From Obelidium mucronatum (lineage: Eukaryota; Chytridiomycota; Chytridiomycetes; Chytridiales; Chytriomycetaceae), in NCBI GenBank assembly GCA_025765595.1, contig JAIVFH010000001.1:434001-498000 (forward strand): 64,000 bases of DNA, in the 5' to 3' direction. The position numbers were made by a program, and so were the translations under genes. Positions 1-12,115 of the stretch are shown here, piece after piece (the first letter of the stretch is position 1; the number at the start of each line of letters is the position of its first letter). The notes under the pieces were generated by a model. That model made no database searches, was not told the DNA's origin, and saw only the letters and a list, made by a program, of their open reading frames with translations.

Positions 1-311
1 TGAAGTATTAACGGCCGTTTTAAATATAAATGCAAAGATACCTATCTCTTCCGTTTTTATTATAATGAGAATATGTAACCCTTGATTACGTATAAATATT
101 ACATCTTGGGAAATGTAATGATTAGCCATTACTCACCATTTTGCACGGGCCCAGTTTGTTTCCGAAATACGCTGCCCGTGCGATGGTGACATCATGATTT
201 GAACCCAAGCATGGGAGTCAAGCCCGATTGATACAAAAAAAGGAGGATTTCGCTGGACGTCGAATCAAACGAAAAAAACAGAAAAACCTGGCTATAAATT
301 ATTATCATCAA
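1..311. other. Intergenic, left edge
   Basis: AT-rich stretch before the antiporter start codon. No reading frame, RNA gene or repeat can be supported here; it probably holds the antiporter 5' leader and promoter. Confidence 0.5.
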
Positions 312-3153
312 ATGGTTGAAAGTGGAACCATCCTCAGTGGGGCGAATCCCATGTCAATCAGTCCAGTTGCGCTGTTTCTGATCCAAACCTGCCTCATCAT
401 TGCTACATCTCGACTTCTGACGATTCCTCTCAAATGGCTGCGCCAACCAGCGGTTATTGCAGAAGTATTGGGAGGTTTACTTCTTGGGGCGTCTTGTCTG
501 TCTCAGATACCAGCTTTCAAGGAAAACGTCTTTCCCAAGTCTTCAATGCCCATGATCAAGCTTGTGGCTGAAATTGGCCTCATCTTTTATCTGTTTTTGG
601 TATTCCTTGCTTCTTTTTTTTGATTGGAACTTCCCCTTTTGCTGACCCCTCACAAAAAAAAGGTTGGACTAGAACTGGATCCAGTCGAACTCATCAAAAC
701 CTTCAAAAAATCAGTTTCCATTTCCGTCGCCGGAATTGCCATCCCTTTCGCTCTTGGATGCGCAATCGCCAACCTCATTTACGTTAATTACGCGGACCCC
801 ACCGTGTCCTATGTTTCCTTCCTCCTCTTTATGGGTATTTCAATGTCCATCACTGCGTTCCCAGTGTTGGCAAGAATCCTGACTGAACGAAAACTGCTTC
901 ATACTCCCGTTGGACAAGCCACAATTTCTGCCGCTGCCGTCGATGATTTCATTGCATGGGCGCTTTTGGTTCTGGTTATTGCTCTCATCAACAACTCCAA
1001 ACATGGCGACGGAGGTCCCCAAACCTACCTCACTGCTTTATACGTATGTCTCTGTATTATCGCATACGCAGTATTTCTCTGGATGGCCATCCGCCCAGTA
1101 CTCCGCCGCCTCCTCCTCGCATCCGTCGGACAAGAGCATTTACACCAACTTCTCCTCTTTTTCGTGTTTCTCCTCGTTTTGTTCTCTTCCTGGTTCACGG
1201 AAATCATTGGAGTGCAAGCTATTTTCGGTGCGTTTCTTGTGGGTGTGATTATGCCGCACGATCATGGGTTCGCAGTCAAATTGGCGTCGCAGATTGAAGA
1301 TCTCGTTACGATTGTGTTTTTGCCCTTGTTTTTCGCTTATTCGGGGTTGAATACGCGGTTGGGGCTGTTGGATGATGCTCAGTCATGGGGGTTTGTGTTT
1401 TTGGTTTGTGTTGTTGCTTGTGCGGGGAAAATGATTGGGTGTACTGTGAGTGCCAAGTTTTCGGGGTTGAATTGGAGAGAGTCTACTGCGGTTGGGATTT
1501 TGATGAATACCAGAGGGTGAGTCGTTTTTTTTTTCCTTCTTTTTCGAATTTGTTTTTAACACATTATTGCCATATTTTATCAGACTAGTGCAGATTATTG
1601 TTCTTAATGTAGGACTGAATGCTGGCGTTATTACTGACAAGATCTTTGCAATGTTTGTCCTCATGGCGATTTGTGAGTTTTCTTTCCATCATTAAGGAGG
1701 AAACGAAATATTAACTTGTTTTGTCCTCATTTTCCAGTCACAACCTTCTTAACCGTTCCTCTTATCTCCGTCGTATACCCATTCTCATGTACCGTGTTTT
1801 ATTTTCATTTCTTTGAATTCTTTGTTCTTAAATCAGAATCATTTCAGATTACTCCCAAACCGCCAAAGCAATTGACGATGACTTGGACAAGGAAGCAACT
1901 GCAGTTGATCTCGTTTCATCTCATGGTCAAGATGATTTACGCGCACTAGTTTTACTGCCCTCCATCAACGTTGTGTCGTCTGTCTTGACGCTCTCAACAG
2001 TTCTATCGGGAAGCAGATATCTGTCTTCATTCACAGTTTTCGCTCTCAGGCTTGTAAAGATGGATGATCGCTTGACTACGGTGGTAAGAACTGATCTCGA
2101 TTATTATTATTTTTTTCGGTCATCCACAATCTGAAAAAAAAAAACACCGTCCTCCTTACAACCAAACAGATGCAATTTGCAAACCGCAAAAACATAAAAC
2201 AAGACCCCCTCCTCAACATTTTCCAAACCTTTTCCACCATCTACGGATTCGTTTCCAACCCACTTCTCAAATTCACTGAAACTTCAGACATTGTCTCGAC
2301 AGTCGTGAACACTGCAAAACAATCCTCTGCAAACGTGATTGTGATCCCACAAGCCGCCGTAGTCGGCGAGGAAGCGGTGGTCGGCGATGCGTCTTCCTGG
2401 TTGGGTGATGATGCTACACAGACGACGCGTCAGTTGGCTCATTCTGTGTGGCTAGCGGTTCCTTCCATCTCAGTTGTTCGGTTTATCGACCGTGGGTTCT
2501 TGAACCCAAGCAGTGGTGTCGATTCTACTTCTCTCCCACAATCAATCTTACAGCCCCGATACAACAACACTCCATCGAAACTTGGTGGAGAATCCACAAC
2601 ACCTACTCCCCTCAATCCCACAACTGTTACCATCGTCTTGATCACCGCAGGTCTCTCTGATTCCTCTGAAGAAGAATCAATCCGCATCGTTCAACACTTG
2701 ACATCATCAGACACCATCTCCCAGCAATCCATTCACTTCAGTGTTCATATTCTGAGAGTCGGTGCTGCTGCTGCCGCCGCTGCTGCCGCCGCCGGGAACT
2801 TGACAAACAGTGGCGCGCTTTCAATCGCCTCTGAAATCTCACTCAAGTCCGATATGACCACACGTACTGTAGGGATCCGTGATGCTGTTGAAGAACAGAT
2901 TGAGGAAGGCGCGATTCCGTCCTTGTCGAGTCGAGTTGCTGCCCTTGCAACAGGTCACAAGGATTTGGTTGTTGTTGGTGTGAGTGCGTTGAAGGAGTTT
3001 GAGAGTAAGCATCAGCATCAGCAGCAGTTTATCATTGAAGGTGGGAAGCAGAGCGGTGGTGTTGGTGGTGGTGGTAGCACTGGTGGGTTTGAAAATTGGT
3101 TGGAGTATGAGTCGGCAGCTTCGATTGCCATTGTTTACGGAACTAGAAACTGA
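312..3153 (+). CDS. KHA1: Kha1-like K+/H+ antiporter (CPA2 family)
   Basis: Predicted monovalent-cation/proton antiporter of internal membranes. Six exons (312-599, 663-1516, 1584-1672, 1738-1788, 1848-2083, 2170-3153) join to 833 codons with all phases matching. The N-terminal half has about 12 hydrophobic helices. It follows yeast Kha1 closely, with SGANP near the start, RQPAVIAEVLGG, SMSITAFPVLARIL, IIGVQAIFGAFLVG and VLNVGLNAGVI. The C-terminal half, from about residue 440, is soluble, resembles the universal-stress-like tail of CPA2 exchangers, and contains an alanine run near 2764-2793. ATG 312 is the first methionine in frame; everything upstream in that frame lacks an ATG. Function is inferred from family. 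Confidence 0.9.
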
Positions 3154-3463
3154 AAAGAAACTGAAATGTAGAGATATGAGGATAATTAAAAATAATTAAA
3201 GAGATATTGTACTCATTGTAATTTGTTTATCTCGCATTTATTGCTTTGGTTTTTAAAAAATCCCAACACCACCCTGGGCCGTTAAATAATCTATAACACT
3301 GTTATTTTATTCATAAATGTCGGGGGGAAAAAAACATAATCTATATAAGGACATAGTACCGAAAAACCAATAGAAGTCACAAACTGCAACAAACAAAGAA
3401 ACAAAAAAAAAATTCAGGACAGATCGAGGAGTCAAACCAAAAAAAAAAAAAAAAAGAAACACT
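3154..3463. other. Intergenic between convergent genes
   Basis: AT-rich spacer between the antiporter stop and the stop of the minus-strand membrane protein. It has several A/T homopolymers, consistent with two 3' UTRs. Nothing else is seen. Confidence 0.5.
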
Positions 3464-4735
3464 CTATCTACGCATATGCTCTGGAAGCTCGTGGTATTCA
3501 GGAGGCGGCGCAGCAGCAGCCCCATCAGTCAATCGCGCTGCATTGGCAGCGTCTTCCTGAGCCTGACGCTCCTTCTCAGTCAACGGAGTTCCTGTAGCCG
3601 TTGCAGTGGGAGCATCAGTCGCGCGGATTGGCTCCGACAGCTGTGCGTACGTGTGGCTTTGTCCAGCAACAACTGGAATCGGAACGGGACCTACACTGAA
3701 GGAATTCGACGACTGAGTGTAAATCGACGGGGTTGCTCCGGCTGGGAGAATGATGGGTTCATCGTATCCAGTGGAAGCAGCAGCAGCATGATTAGATGGA
3801 GCGGAAGTGTTTCCGTAGGATGTTTGGGAGTTGATAGAAAGACGTTGTGGAGGGGGTTGAGAAGGCGCCAAGTAGACGTTGATGGGTTGCGGTGGTGGTC
3901 CGGCAGGCGGGGCGTACTGTTGACCATTCGAAGAAGGTGGTGGACCCACTGGTTCGTTGAAAGAGCCATACGAGTTGGTAGACTGTTGGTTGAGAGAATA
4001 AGTGGAAGGAAGAGGGATGATAGGTTCAGGCTGTTGTGGTTGTTGTTGCTGGTAATTGTAAGAAGCGTTGCTCTGTTGGGAAGAGTAGATGGACTGTGGG
4101 AGAGGAATAATTGGTTCAGGACCCGCGATATAGGTTTGCTGCGGAACCTGCTGCTGCTGTTGCTGCTGCTGTTGCGAGTAGACATAAGTAGTCTGTGGGG
4201 CAAATTGTCCATTGACGCCATAAACGTGTTGAGGAACTGGTTCGGGCTTTTTCGTTGACTTTCGGCAACAGCACCAAAACAAAATGGCAACAGCAACCAA
4301 AACACCAATCCCAGTTCCAATATAAGTTGTCAACTTCCCACCAAAAACATCACTGGAGGAGTTGTTGGTGTTAATCGAGCTTGTAAACGTAGTAGTGGCA
4401 GTCGCGAATCTAAGAGTTGTTGTGGTTGTGGATCTCCTCGAAGTCGTTGTTGATACACCAGGCTTGGCAGTGAGCGTAGCCAATCCAACACCGTTCAACG
4501 CAATGTTGTACTTAGAAAGACAGAACTCCTGGAACTCTTTTGGATTGCTATAGTTCGAGTTGCCAGAATCGAAGCCATAGATCGATTGTGCCTTATTGCT
4601 GCATGCGTTGTAGTACGGGATCATGGCGTCCATCACAACCTGTGCGCAGTAGTCGTTGTTGATCAGCAATGCATTCAGCTGCGCCCTGTAGTACGGACTG
4701 ATTGTTGGGAAACAAGTAGTGCTGGTTTGTGCCAT
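3464..4735 (-). CDS. Single-pass membrane protein with C-terminal PPxY motif
   Basis: 423 codons, one exon; family not recognised. In order: an N-terminal domain of about 85 residues with conserved cysteines (FCLSKYNIALNG, MIPYYNACSNKAQ), a Ser/Thr-rich linker, one membrane helix near residues 137-158 followed by CCCRKSTKK, then a long Pro/Gln/Ser-rich tail with repeated EPIIPLP units and polyQ. The tail ends in PPPEYHELPEHMRR, a PPxY motif of the kind bound by WW domains of Nedd4/Rsp5 ligases. No cleavable signal peptide is visible, so a type III orientation with the cysteine domain outside is a guess. The next upstream minus-strand gene is a clear paralogue, so this is a tandem duplication. 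Confidence 0.75.
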   Translation of the reverse strand: MAQTSTTCFPTISPYYRAQLNALLINNDYCAQVVMDAMIPYYNACSNKAQSIYGFDSGNSNYSNPKEFQEFCLSKYNIALNGVGLATLTAKPGVSTTTSRRSTTTTTLRFATATTTFTSSINTNNSSSDVFGGKLTTYIGTGIGVLVAVAILFWCCCRKSTKKPEPVPQHVYGVNGQFAPQTTYVYSQQQQQQQQQVPQQTYIAGPEPIIPLPQSIYSSQQSNASYNYQQQQPQQPEPIIPLPSTYSLNQQSTNSYGSFNEPVGPPPSSNGQQYAPPAGPPPQPINVYLAPSQPPPQRLSINSQTSYGNTSAPSNHAAAASTGYDEPIILPAGATPSIYTQSSNSFSVGPVPIPVVAGQSHTYAQLSEPIRATDAPTATATGTPLTEKERQAQEDAANAARLTDGAAAAPPPEYHELPEHMRR

Positions 4736-4831
4736 TGCCCTTAAATTGGAAGTTTTTCTCCAAAATGATTAAAAACTGCAAATAAAATAATGGAAGTTTA
4801 TATTAATATTTCGCAAAAAGGGGGGCAACTA

Positions 4832-5881
4832 TCAACGAAGATGGTCTGGTAATTCTTGGTATTGAGGCGGAGGCGCGTCTTCAGCGGCAATCCTTGCCGT
4901 TACATCTTCTTGGGCTTCACGTTCCTTCTCCGAAACGGCCGTCACCCGAATCGGTTCGGCAACCTGATTGTACGCATAGCTTGGCGCTGGAGCAGCCGAA
5001 GAAGATGACGACTGGCCGTGAATCGACAACGGACTTGGAGCAGCGCGAATCGGTTCTGAAATTGCAACGTAGCTATCGTTTGAGGTGGAGGCCGGTGTGT
5101 TTCCGTATCTGTGATTTGAAGGGGGTTCGTTCACTGGGACAAACGAGCCGTATGGAAGGGGAATGACAGGCTCGACTGTTGAAGCTGCCGCCACTTCGTT
5201 GGGAGTGAAAGCGTAGCGGATCTGCGTTGGCATTTGTATTGGCGGTGAAGTTGAAGTTGAAGTTGGACCCCCGTTGAAGCCTGGGGCAACGCTATGGTGA
5301 ACTGGTTCGTGGCGCCGCTTCATTGGCTTTCCGCCGCCGCAGAGCCACCACGAGACAAGGCCGATCACCACGAGGACGCCAACGCCAATGCCGACATAGG
5401 TTGTTGTGGACATTCCAGCACTGGCTGTTGAGCCATTCGAGCTGGTTGAGGAGCCAGTCGACCCGCCTGAACTAGTTGGGCCGCTTGAGCCGCTGCTCGA
5501 CGCAGTTGGACTGGCAGCCACCACACTGGCCACGCCCGTGGCCGCAGTTACCACAACAGTTGTTCTCGCTGGCACACTGGCTGGAGACGCTTGCACAGGC
5601 ACAGCTTGGACCGCTGCCACCACAGGCAGCCCTTGTCCGTTCAGCGCAATGTTGTACTTCGAAAGACAGAACGCCTGGAACGCCTGCGGACTGTCGTAGT
5701 TGCTGTTGCGCGAGTCGAAGCCGTAGAAGGACTGCGCCTTGTTGCTGCATGCGTTGTAGTACGGGATCATGGCATCCATCACTCCCTGCGCGCAGTAGTC
5801 GCTGTTTCCAAAGAAGGCATCGCCTCTGGCCCTGCCATAGGCAGAAATCGTGTCGAAGCAGGCGGACGGTGTCTGTGCCAT
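4832..5881 (-). CDS. Paralogue of the preceding PPxY membrane protein
   Basis: 349 codons, one exon. It has the same architecture as its neighbour: N-terminal cysteine domain with nearly identical MIPYYNACSNKAQS and FCLSKYNIALNG blocks, Ala/Ser/Thr linker, a membrane helix near residues 168-190 (YVGIGVGVLVVIGLVSWWL), a basic stop-transfer KPMKRR, and a disordered tail with EPIR and EPVIPLP units. It ends in PPPQYQELPDHLR. GC content is higher than in the neighbour, so the copies are not recent. The spacer to the neighbour is about 100 bp and both share orientation. Function unknown; the PPxY tail suggests regulation by a WW-domain ubiquitin ligase. Confidence 0.75.
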   Translation of the reverse strand: MAQTPSACFDTISAYGRARGDAFFGNSDYCAQGVMDAMIPYYNACSNKAQSFYGFDSRNSNYDSPQAFQAFCLSKYNIALNGQGLPVVAAVQAVPVQASPASVPARTTVVVTAATGVASVVAASPTASSSGSSGPTSSGGSTGSSTSSNGSTASAGMSTTTYVGIGVGVLVVIGLVSWWLCGGGKPMKRRHEPVHHSVAPGFNGGPTSTSTSPPIQMPTQIRYAFTPNEVAAASTVEPVIPLPYGSFVPVNEPPSNHRYGNTPASTSNDSYVAISEPIRAAPSPLSIHGQSSSSSAAPAPSYAYNQVAEPIRVTAVSEKEREAQEDVTARIAAEDAPPPQYQELPDHLR

Positions 5882-6075
5882 GTTATCTGAGTTTTGATTG
5901 ATTAATAAATTTTATTCGCTTTGAACTTGAATTTGAAAAAAAAAAAAAAAAATGAACTCAAACACCAATTTAAAGATGTCCCCACAAATACAATTCTCAA
6001 GTTGTCGTAATAACCACAGAAACTCAAAATCTTGATTCTAATCAACGAAGTTATAGCAAGATTTTATTTTCCACT

Positions 6076-7471
6076 CTACCTTCCCTTCACTTCAATATAT
6101 CCCTCATTTGATTCGTTATGCTCGAAACGCCATCCTTCTCTTTTCAGGAATGAAAGCACAACTGGCAAGAGAACTGCTTTTCGATTCCCAGAATGGATAC
6201 CAAGCCCTGTTATGACTTGCAGCGGTTTCTGAACGGCGAGAGTAGCACCGCCGTTCCTCTTTTTAAAGTATTCGTCTAGTTTGTTTGTCAAGGCACAGAT
6301 TGCTTCAGCTTTGGTTAACCCGTGAAGATCCAGAACAGATGGGTCGTGTTTATGTCGGATAGCGTTAGCTCTCAAAACACATTTGGCGGCGCGAGAGTTC
6401 CAGAGAGATACTTGAATTGAGTGTTGGTGTCCCTAATTGAAGGGGAAAACATCAAAACGCAGTTTCAGAAAAACGATACAAAAAAAGTACAACTCACAAT
6501 ATCAGAATAATACTGAGCACTCCCGCGACCTGTTAAAGTCCCCCTTTTAAATTCCTTGGCTGCGCATTGAAACGCTTCGCCTCGCTTCATGGCATATTCA
6601 TGAGCTTGTTGTCTGCAAAATTCAGCATCCAGTGAAGACAGATCCATATCATCTTCCTGGATTCTAGTGGTTGCGATATGATTGGGTTCCAAGGTCTGAG
6701 AGTCAGTCGAGTTTGGAATATGTGGATTCACGTTTGTGGTTGTACTGAATCGCATTTTGGTTGGAACATCTTCCCATCCCGGCTCCTTTTCATTCTCCCT
6801 ACTAATTTTACTGTAGGATGTATTGGATAGGTAAGAAACTCCTTGAGATTTTCTTGATGTGCGGTCATCATTGGTGGGAGAATGTGATCGAGTCAGGAAA
6901 TCAATGGTGTTGTGTAAACCACCTCGTGATTTAAGAAGATCTTTTGCAGATTCCATTGAAAGGGATGGAAACATGGATATGAGGGTGTCAATGTCATGGT
7001 CTATGTATTGATGAAACACGTGGTTAATCTGATGCAAATTGCTCTCAAGTTTGGTAAGCACTGACCTCTGCCAACAAGAGAAGCTTGCCCCAACTCCGTG
7101 CCATAGGATTTAAATGTCTTTGAATCGGCATCGGATAAGGGCAAATTGACTGCATTGCTTCCGTGGACAGATATCCTCTCTGCTGCCTCCATCACGTTGC
7201 CCTTACAATCAGACAAAACCTTGCTCAATACTGCAGCGGATACATTCGGAAATATCGCTCTCAGCATTTCTATTCCAGGCTCTTCTTCTCCATCTTGTCC
7301 TTGGCTTCCATCGTCAGAGTATTGGTCATCGTCGTCAAGCGATGCCAGCACGATCTCAACGGCAGCTTCAACATCCATTCCTTCAAGTGTCGAGTCACTT
7401 TCAGCGAGGCCCAGGATACTTCGTATCCGCTGCTCGGAAGTCTCTGGGAACATCTGAAGCAAAAAGTCCAT
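6076..7471 (-). CDS. CUE-like / DUF1771 / Smr-domain protein
   Basis: Three exons (7471-7066, 7000-6498, 6432-6076; introns 65 nt each) give 421 codons in frame. The N-terminus has CUE/UBA-like helices (MDFLLQMFPETSEQ, GIEMLRAIFPNVSAAVLSKV), with a third such segment (LISMFPSLSMESAKDLL) after intron 1. Next comes a DUF1771 helix (AEFCRQQAHEYAMKRGEAF), then an Smr domain with DLHGLTKAEAI and ITGLGIHSGNRKAVLLP, close to the usual LDLHG and HTGKGxHS motifs. Fungal proteins of this layout are thought to bind ubiquitin and to act as nucleases in mRNA surveillance (Cue2-like); that role is inferred. The ATG lies only 32 bp from the start of the divergent deubiquitinase. Confidence 0.85.
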
Positions 7472-7503
7472 TTTTCGTACCTTTATTGAGCAGTTGACAG
7501 TTA
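7472..7503. promoter_or_regulatory. 32-bp divergent spacer between two start codons
   Basis: The Smr protein starts at 7471 (minus) and the USP at 7504 (plus). Any promoter must overlap one or both coding regions, or one start codon is mis-assigned. No core element is recognisable. Confidence 0.35.
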
Positions 7504-10423
7504 ATGTTCAAACAGCCGCCCCCACGAACATCGTCGCTTCCGTCCTCCTCCTCGGGATCAGTCCAGCTTCCACACAACTCGATCGGCTCTTTGAACTCAG
7601 TTGGGGCCGCGTACGGCGGCACGTCGCGATCAACTTCGCTTCAGAAAGTTCCAGTTTCATCATCGGAGAAAACAGAGAAGGCAAAGAATATTACGAAGGA
7701 AAATACTGCAAAACGAGAACAGCGTCGATCAAGCAGAGAAAATATGTCGGGAGCAAGCAGCTACGCGTTTGGCTCTAATGTTCCTGCCACGGCCTCAACT
7801 GGAGCCATTGCACGGAAGCTGCTGACAACAACCTCCAATTCCTCTTCTTCTGCTGCTTCATCAAAGCCTCCAAGTGGCGGCGTGGTAGGGACCTACCGAG
7901 GCGTGCCTTCTCCAAACACAACCAACAACTTCTACATGAAACAATCGACAACTTCTGGACAAAGCTCTACAACTACAACCACAAGTAGTTCAAGCACGCA
8001 GAAATATTCCACATCATCGAAACCTCGGACAAGTTTGACATCGTCAGTAACTTCCTCCACAAGGAAAACCGCTGGTGTTGTTGAATCAGAGCCATCATCC
8101 ACGACAACGCGAACGCGAAAACCATCCATCTTCGGATCTCTCAAACTGTCTACTGGGACACCTACTTCTTCTAGACCGAGCTCCGCTTCTCCATCAGCCC
8201 CACCAACTGCTTCCACAACTGGGAAAAAATCTGAAGACGATATTCTGAACGGAGGAGCTGCCACCCCGCATCAAAAAATAGCCACTAAAAGGTTGAGTTT
8301 GAAAGACGCGATTCTGGATAAATTGAGTCCGCGAAGTAGAGGGAAGAAGGACTTTCCCAGTGGTTCAACTTCTTCTCCAGACGTACCCGGATCCGTCAAT
8401 GGCACTGGAAGTGTTCTTGATATACTTCAAGAAACTAGTTTAGTGAATGGTATAGAAGAGAACATTGTGGCTGTTTCGAGTCCGAAAGCAAACAAGAAGA
8501 ATCCCCTTATAGCTGGACAATCGAGCCCATATCTTCAGCACATGAGGCCTACACCCATGAACAGCAACCCCAACAGCATCAATAGTAGTGCTAGGAGAAT
8601 GAGTGGGACGACAGATCATTATTATAACCCGGCGAGGGGTAGCGGGGCCAGAAATAGTGTTGATGATGGATGCGGGAGAAGGAATAGTGGACACACCCAC
8701 GTGTTTGTGGATCGATCCCATTTGGTTTTTGAATCTGAAGGAAATGGGCATAGCACGCGAAGTAGTAAAGTGAGCGTATATACGAGGCGGCAAAGTCTGC
8801 ATCAAGAAGTAGATGAAATTTTAAGGATGACTGTACCCAAGAGAAGCGCCGCGTTGAAAGTGAGATTATTCATCTTTTCTCTACTGTATGTTCATACGAA
8901 GAATTTATTTTTTGTGTGGGAATTCAGTACTTGTTCAACAAACAGCCAAGTACTCCTCGAGGACTGGTCGGATTAACCAATCTGGGAAACACTGTAAGCA
9001 GCTTTATTTTATCTTATTTTTCTCCAGTTTATATTCTTTTTTAACCAAAACCCCTCTTGTTTTCTTGACCAGTGCTTTATGAATTCTATTCTACAATGTA
9101 TTTTTGCAACCGAGCTGTTGATGGGATACTTTCTCAGCGGCGATTTCACGACTGAACTAAATCTAAAAAGTCCAATGAAAGGGCAACTTGCAAACTGTGA
9201 GAATTTATTCCAATTAACATGCCAGCAGAAACAACTTACCACTTTGGCTTGCCACACAGCGTTCACAAGTGTAGTCGAAGAAGCTTTAAAACCCAGCTCT
9301 CCTTCGACATCTCGATGCTTAAATCCGTCCCGATTCAAGAGACAAATCGACAACTGGGCACCTCAATTCGCTGGATACAATCAACAGGACGCCCAAGAGT
9401 TTCTAAGGTTCATGTTGGATGGATTACATGAAGACTTGAATCGTGTGACAGTGAGACCAAGGTTCACATACAAGGATATTGATGTTGATAAGCTATCGTG
9501 AGTTTCGCTCCTGTTGCTAGCCATCAAAACTCTTAACACCAAATATTCCCACTTACAGTGACGTGGATAAGGCAAGATTTTCATGGCATAGATATCACGC
9601 AAGTAACTGCAGCTTTGTGTTTGGTGTGAGCCCCCTTGCTTCATTTCTTCAATACAAGTGTTCCTTAATACTAACTGGTTCCTTTGTTTTCAACAGATTT
9701 GTTTGGAGGCCAGCTCCAAAGCACAGTCACTTGCCACTCTTGCAGCCATCCATCAACGACTTTTGATACATTTTGGGATTTGTCGCTACCAATACCCAAG
9801 GTTCGTTTGAAACTTGGAGAGATTTAAATTTTAACGCCTAAATAAAAATTCAAGACTTCGAATGGAAGCGATGCAGCACCGGTTTCAAAATGTACTCTGA
9901 CGGATTGTCTCCTTGAATTCGCCGCAAAAGAAGTCCTTGGGGAACTATACCGCTGCGATAACTGTAAATCACGAGTAACGGCAAGTAAACGGTTACAAAT
10001 CTACAAGTGCCCAGAAGTCCTTGTATTACGTAAGAAAGAGCAAAAAGCAATCGTGGCCATTTTAATTTTTATTAAAAGGATGGTTTTCTGGGAAACTTAG
10101 ATTTGAAAAGATTCACTTATTCAAGATACTCTCGCGACAAGATTGAAACGAGCGTCAAATTTCCATTAAAGCGACTGAGTTTGGAAAGCATCATGACTCA
10201 AACACCTGGACATGATCAGATTGTTTATTATGACCTTTTTGGGATATCAAACCACATGGGAGGACTTGGTGGTGGACATTATATAGCGCACACGAAAAAT
10301 TGGGATACCGGTCTATGGTATGAAAAAAACGATGGAATTGTCACGCAAGTGGATGAAGGGCGGATAGAGAGTCTGGGAAGGAGTAGCTACGTCTTGTTTT
10401 TCCAAAAAAGCCGGCAGCAATGA
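7504..10423 (+). CDS. Ubiquitin carboxyl-terminal hydrolase, USP family
   Basis: Seven exons (7504-8859, 8928-8993, 9073-9497, 9559-9623, 9697-9800, 9855-10029, 10101-10423) give 837 codons, phases consistent. The first about 450 residues are Ser/Thr-rich and disordered. The catalytic domain has the Cys box [17 protein letters not shown] (split by intron 2), the [20 protein letters not shown] segment, two Cys pairs of the zinc ribbon (CHSC, CDNC) and the His box GGGHYIAH with SSYVLFFQ near the end. It most resembles USP2/USP8-type enzymes. Predicted reaction: hydrolysis of ubiquitin from proteins, with the triad residues present. One 5' splice site is GTTCGT. The gene is unbroken. Confidence 0.9.
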
Positions 10424-10521
10424 AAGAAATGTTTTCATACATATGAAGAAGAAAAAAGTATCGTTTTGTTTCATCTTGCATAATTATGTACAGGTGACTA
10501 ATTTTTGCGGCGCCTTGAGAG

Positions 10522-12115
10522 TCAAAAGTTTTCCTCGTCCATTTTCTTCAGGGCGGTCTGTTTAATGCTTTCAATTGCAGATTTCATTATTTTCTTAGTT
10601 TGCTTCGTATCCGTTGCGTGCGTGAGGTGTGGGTAAATCTTTTTGCTATCGGGGTACTTGTTAATTTCCTTGAATCTGTTTACAAAGTACTTTGAGCTCT
10701 CTTGATACTCGTTTGGACCTAAATATAAAGCCTTTTTTTTAATTCTTCTTAATTGATGCGTACTTGGTCTGTACTTACCCACATAATCTGGAAAATACAG
10801 TGAAATCGGACGAGCTTTGATTTTCTCCTGAAACAAGTCGATTTTGTTCAAGAATAGAATCATGTCTGTCTTTTTGAACAGTGGATTGTTGCAAATCGAA
10901 GCGAACAAGTTCATGGCCTCTACAACTAGATACAGGAAGATATTGGTTTTAGTTGAGTTTTTCCTGAAGAGAATCCTTACTTCTATTTGTTTCTTCATCT
11001 TCCATACATACTTGATCGTATGCACTTATCGCCACAAGGAAAATGATGGATTGTGAGTCCTCAAAGAATTGCGCCCATTTTCCGTCGTTCACTGCGTTGA
11101 CCGCCAACATCATAGATTGCAAGGGACAGGACTCTCTGCCTTGAATTTGGATTCACTTACACCGGTTGTCGTGACTCGAGCTACTAAAATATCGTCATCT
11201 GTGGGATGAAACAATGGATCCGAAAAACGATCAATATGCGTCATGACACTAATTTTGTGGGAACTTGAGATTGAATTATCGACAATAAAAACACTCAACT
11301 ATGCACACGAGTCAACTATTTGGAACTCATTGGCGCGACTAAAGCAGTATTGGACTCCTGGATCTTTCCAAAGTTCTTTTATGGCGGTAATATACTTGGA
11401 ATTTAGTGCAGCCTTTGTGTTGAACGTATGACTTGTCGCGTTTAGCGATAGAATCATTGTAGCCAATGCGGCATTCGCGTGTTTCTGATAATCCCGACCT
11501 CCTTTTTGTCGATATTCCTTTGCTGCCAACTCGGCTATTGGGTCATCCAGTTTTTTACGCGTCCCTTCTTCATGATGGAGAGTAGTGCTTTTGTATCGCG
11601 GGTCTAAAGAAGCTTGTGAATATGCGGGCAGTATCGCACTAGACAATCCCCAGCTCGAATTCTGACTAGATTCAGACTCGTTTGTATTCTGCAAAAGCAC
11701 ACGCGTTGTTTCCGCTAATCTCAGCGTAAGCTCATTTTGATTTTCTGGTTGCTTGAATCCGTACGGAATCTGCAATGTTTCCATTGCGTTAATGAGTGTG
11801 ATGATTGATGTGAAGAGATTCATGTGGATCGCTTCTCGAAACGTCTTTGTTTGAAAAGAAGAAAAGCCTGATCCATAAATGAGAGACATTTGTTTGACGA
11901 TGGTTGATTTCCCGCTTTCAGAAGGACCTGGTGTCAGTGGTGTGGTATTTTGGTTAAATTGAACAAATCTGAAGAAGTGGGCTACCAAGCAGCAGGAGTT
12001 TAACGAGGAGCTCCTTTTCAATCAGTTTTCGCTCTTGCTCAAGCTCTTTGTTGATTTCGTTGTTCCTCAGCGTTGCTGCTGGATCGATATCTTGGTATGA
12101 CGCAGCACATCCCAT
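10522..12115 (-). CDS. G-protein alpha subunit 1, frame broken in switch II
   Basis: Starts MGCAAS, the N-myristoyl/palmitoyl anchor of G-alpha. Exons run 12115-11986, 11927-11300, then a broken exon from 11248, 10925-10779 and 10718-10522. The P-loop [17 protein letters not shown] (NKxD) and HATDTKQTK are present. In the exon from 11248 to 10981 two single extra bases break the frame. One lies near 11121, just before AIYDVGG; the other near 11080, between GGQRSER and KWAQFF. Both flank switch II, the GTPase-critical loop, and neither fits an intron. The rest is well conserved, so either the gene has just decayed, the assembly has two insertions, or the ribosome shifts frame. Confidence 0.8.

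Noticed and set aside
3476..4258. Plus-strand 260-codon frame opposite the first PPxY protein
   Set aside because: Arg/Leu/Ser-rich shadow of Ser/Gln codons on the true strand; the minus frame has domains and a paralogue.
8440..8805. Minus-strand 121-codon frame inside the deubiquitinase
   Set aside because: It overlaps a supported exon, lies in low-complexity sequence and has no motif or splice support.
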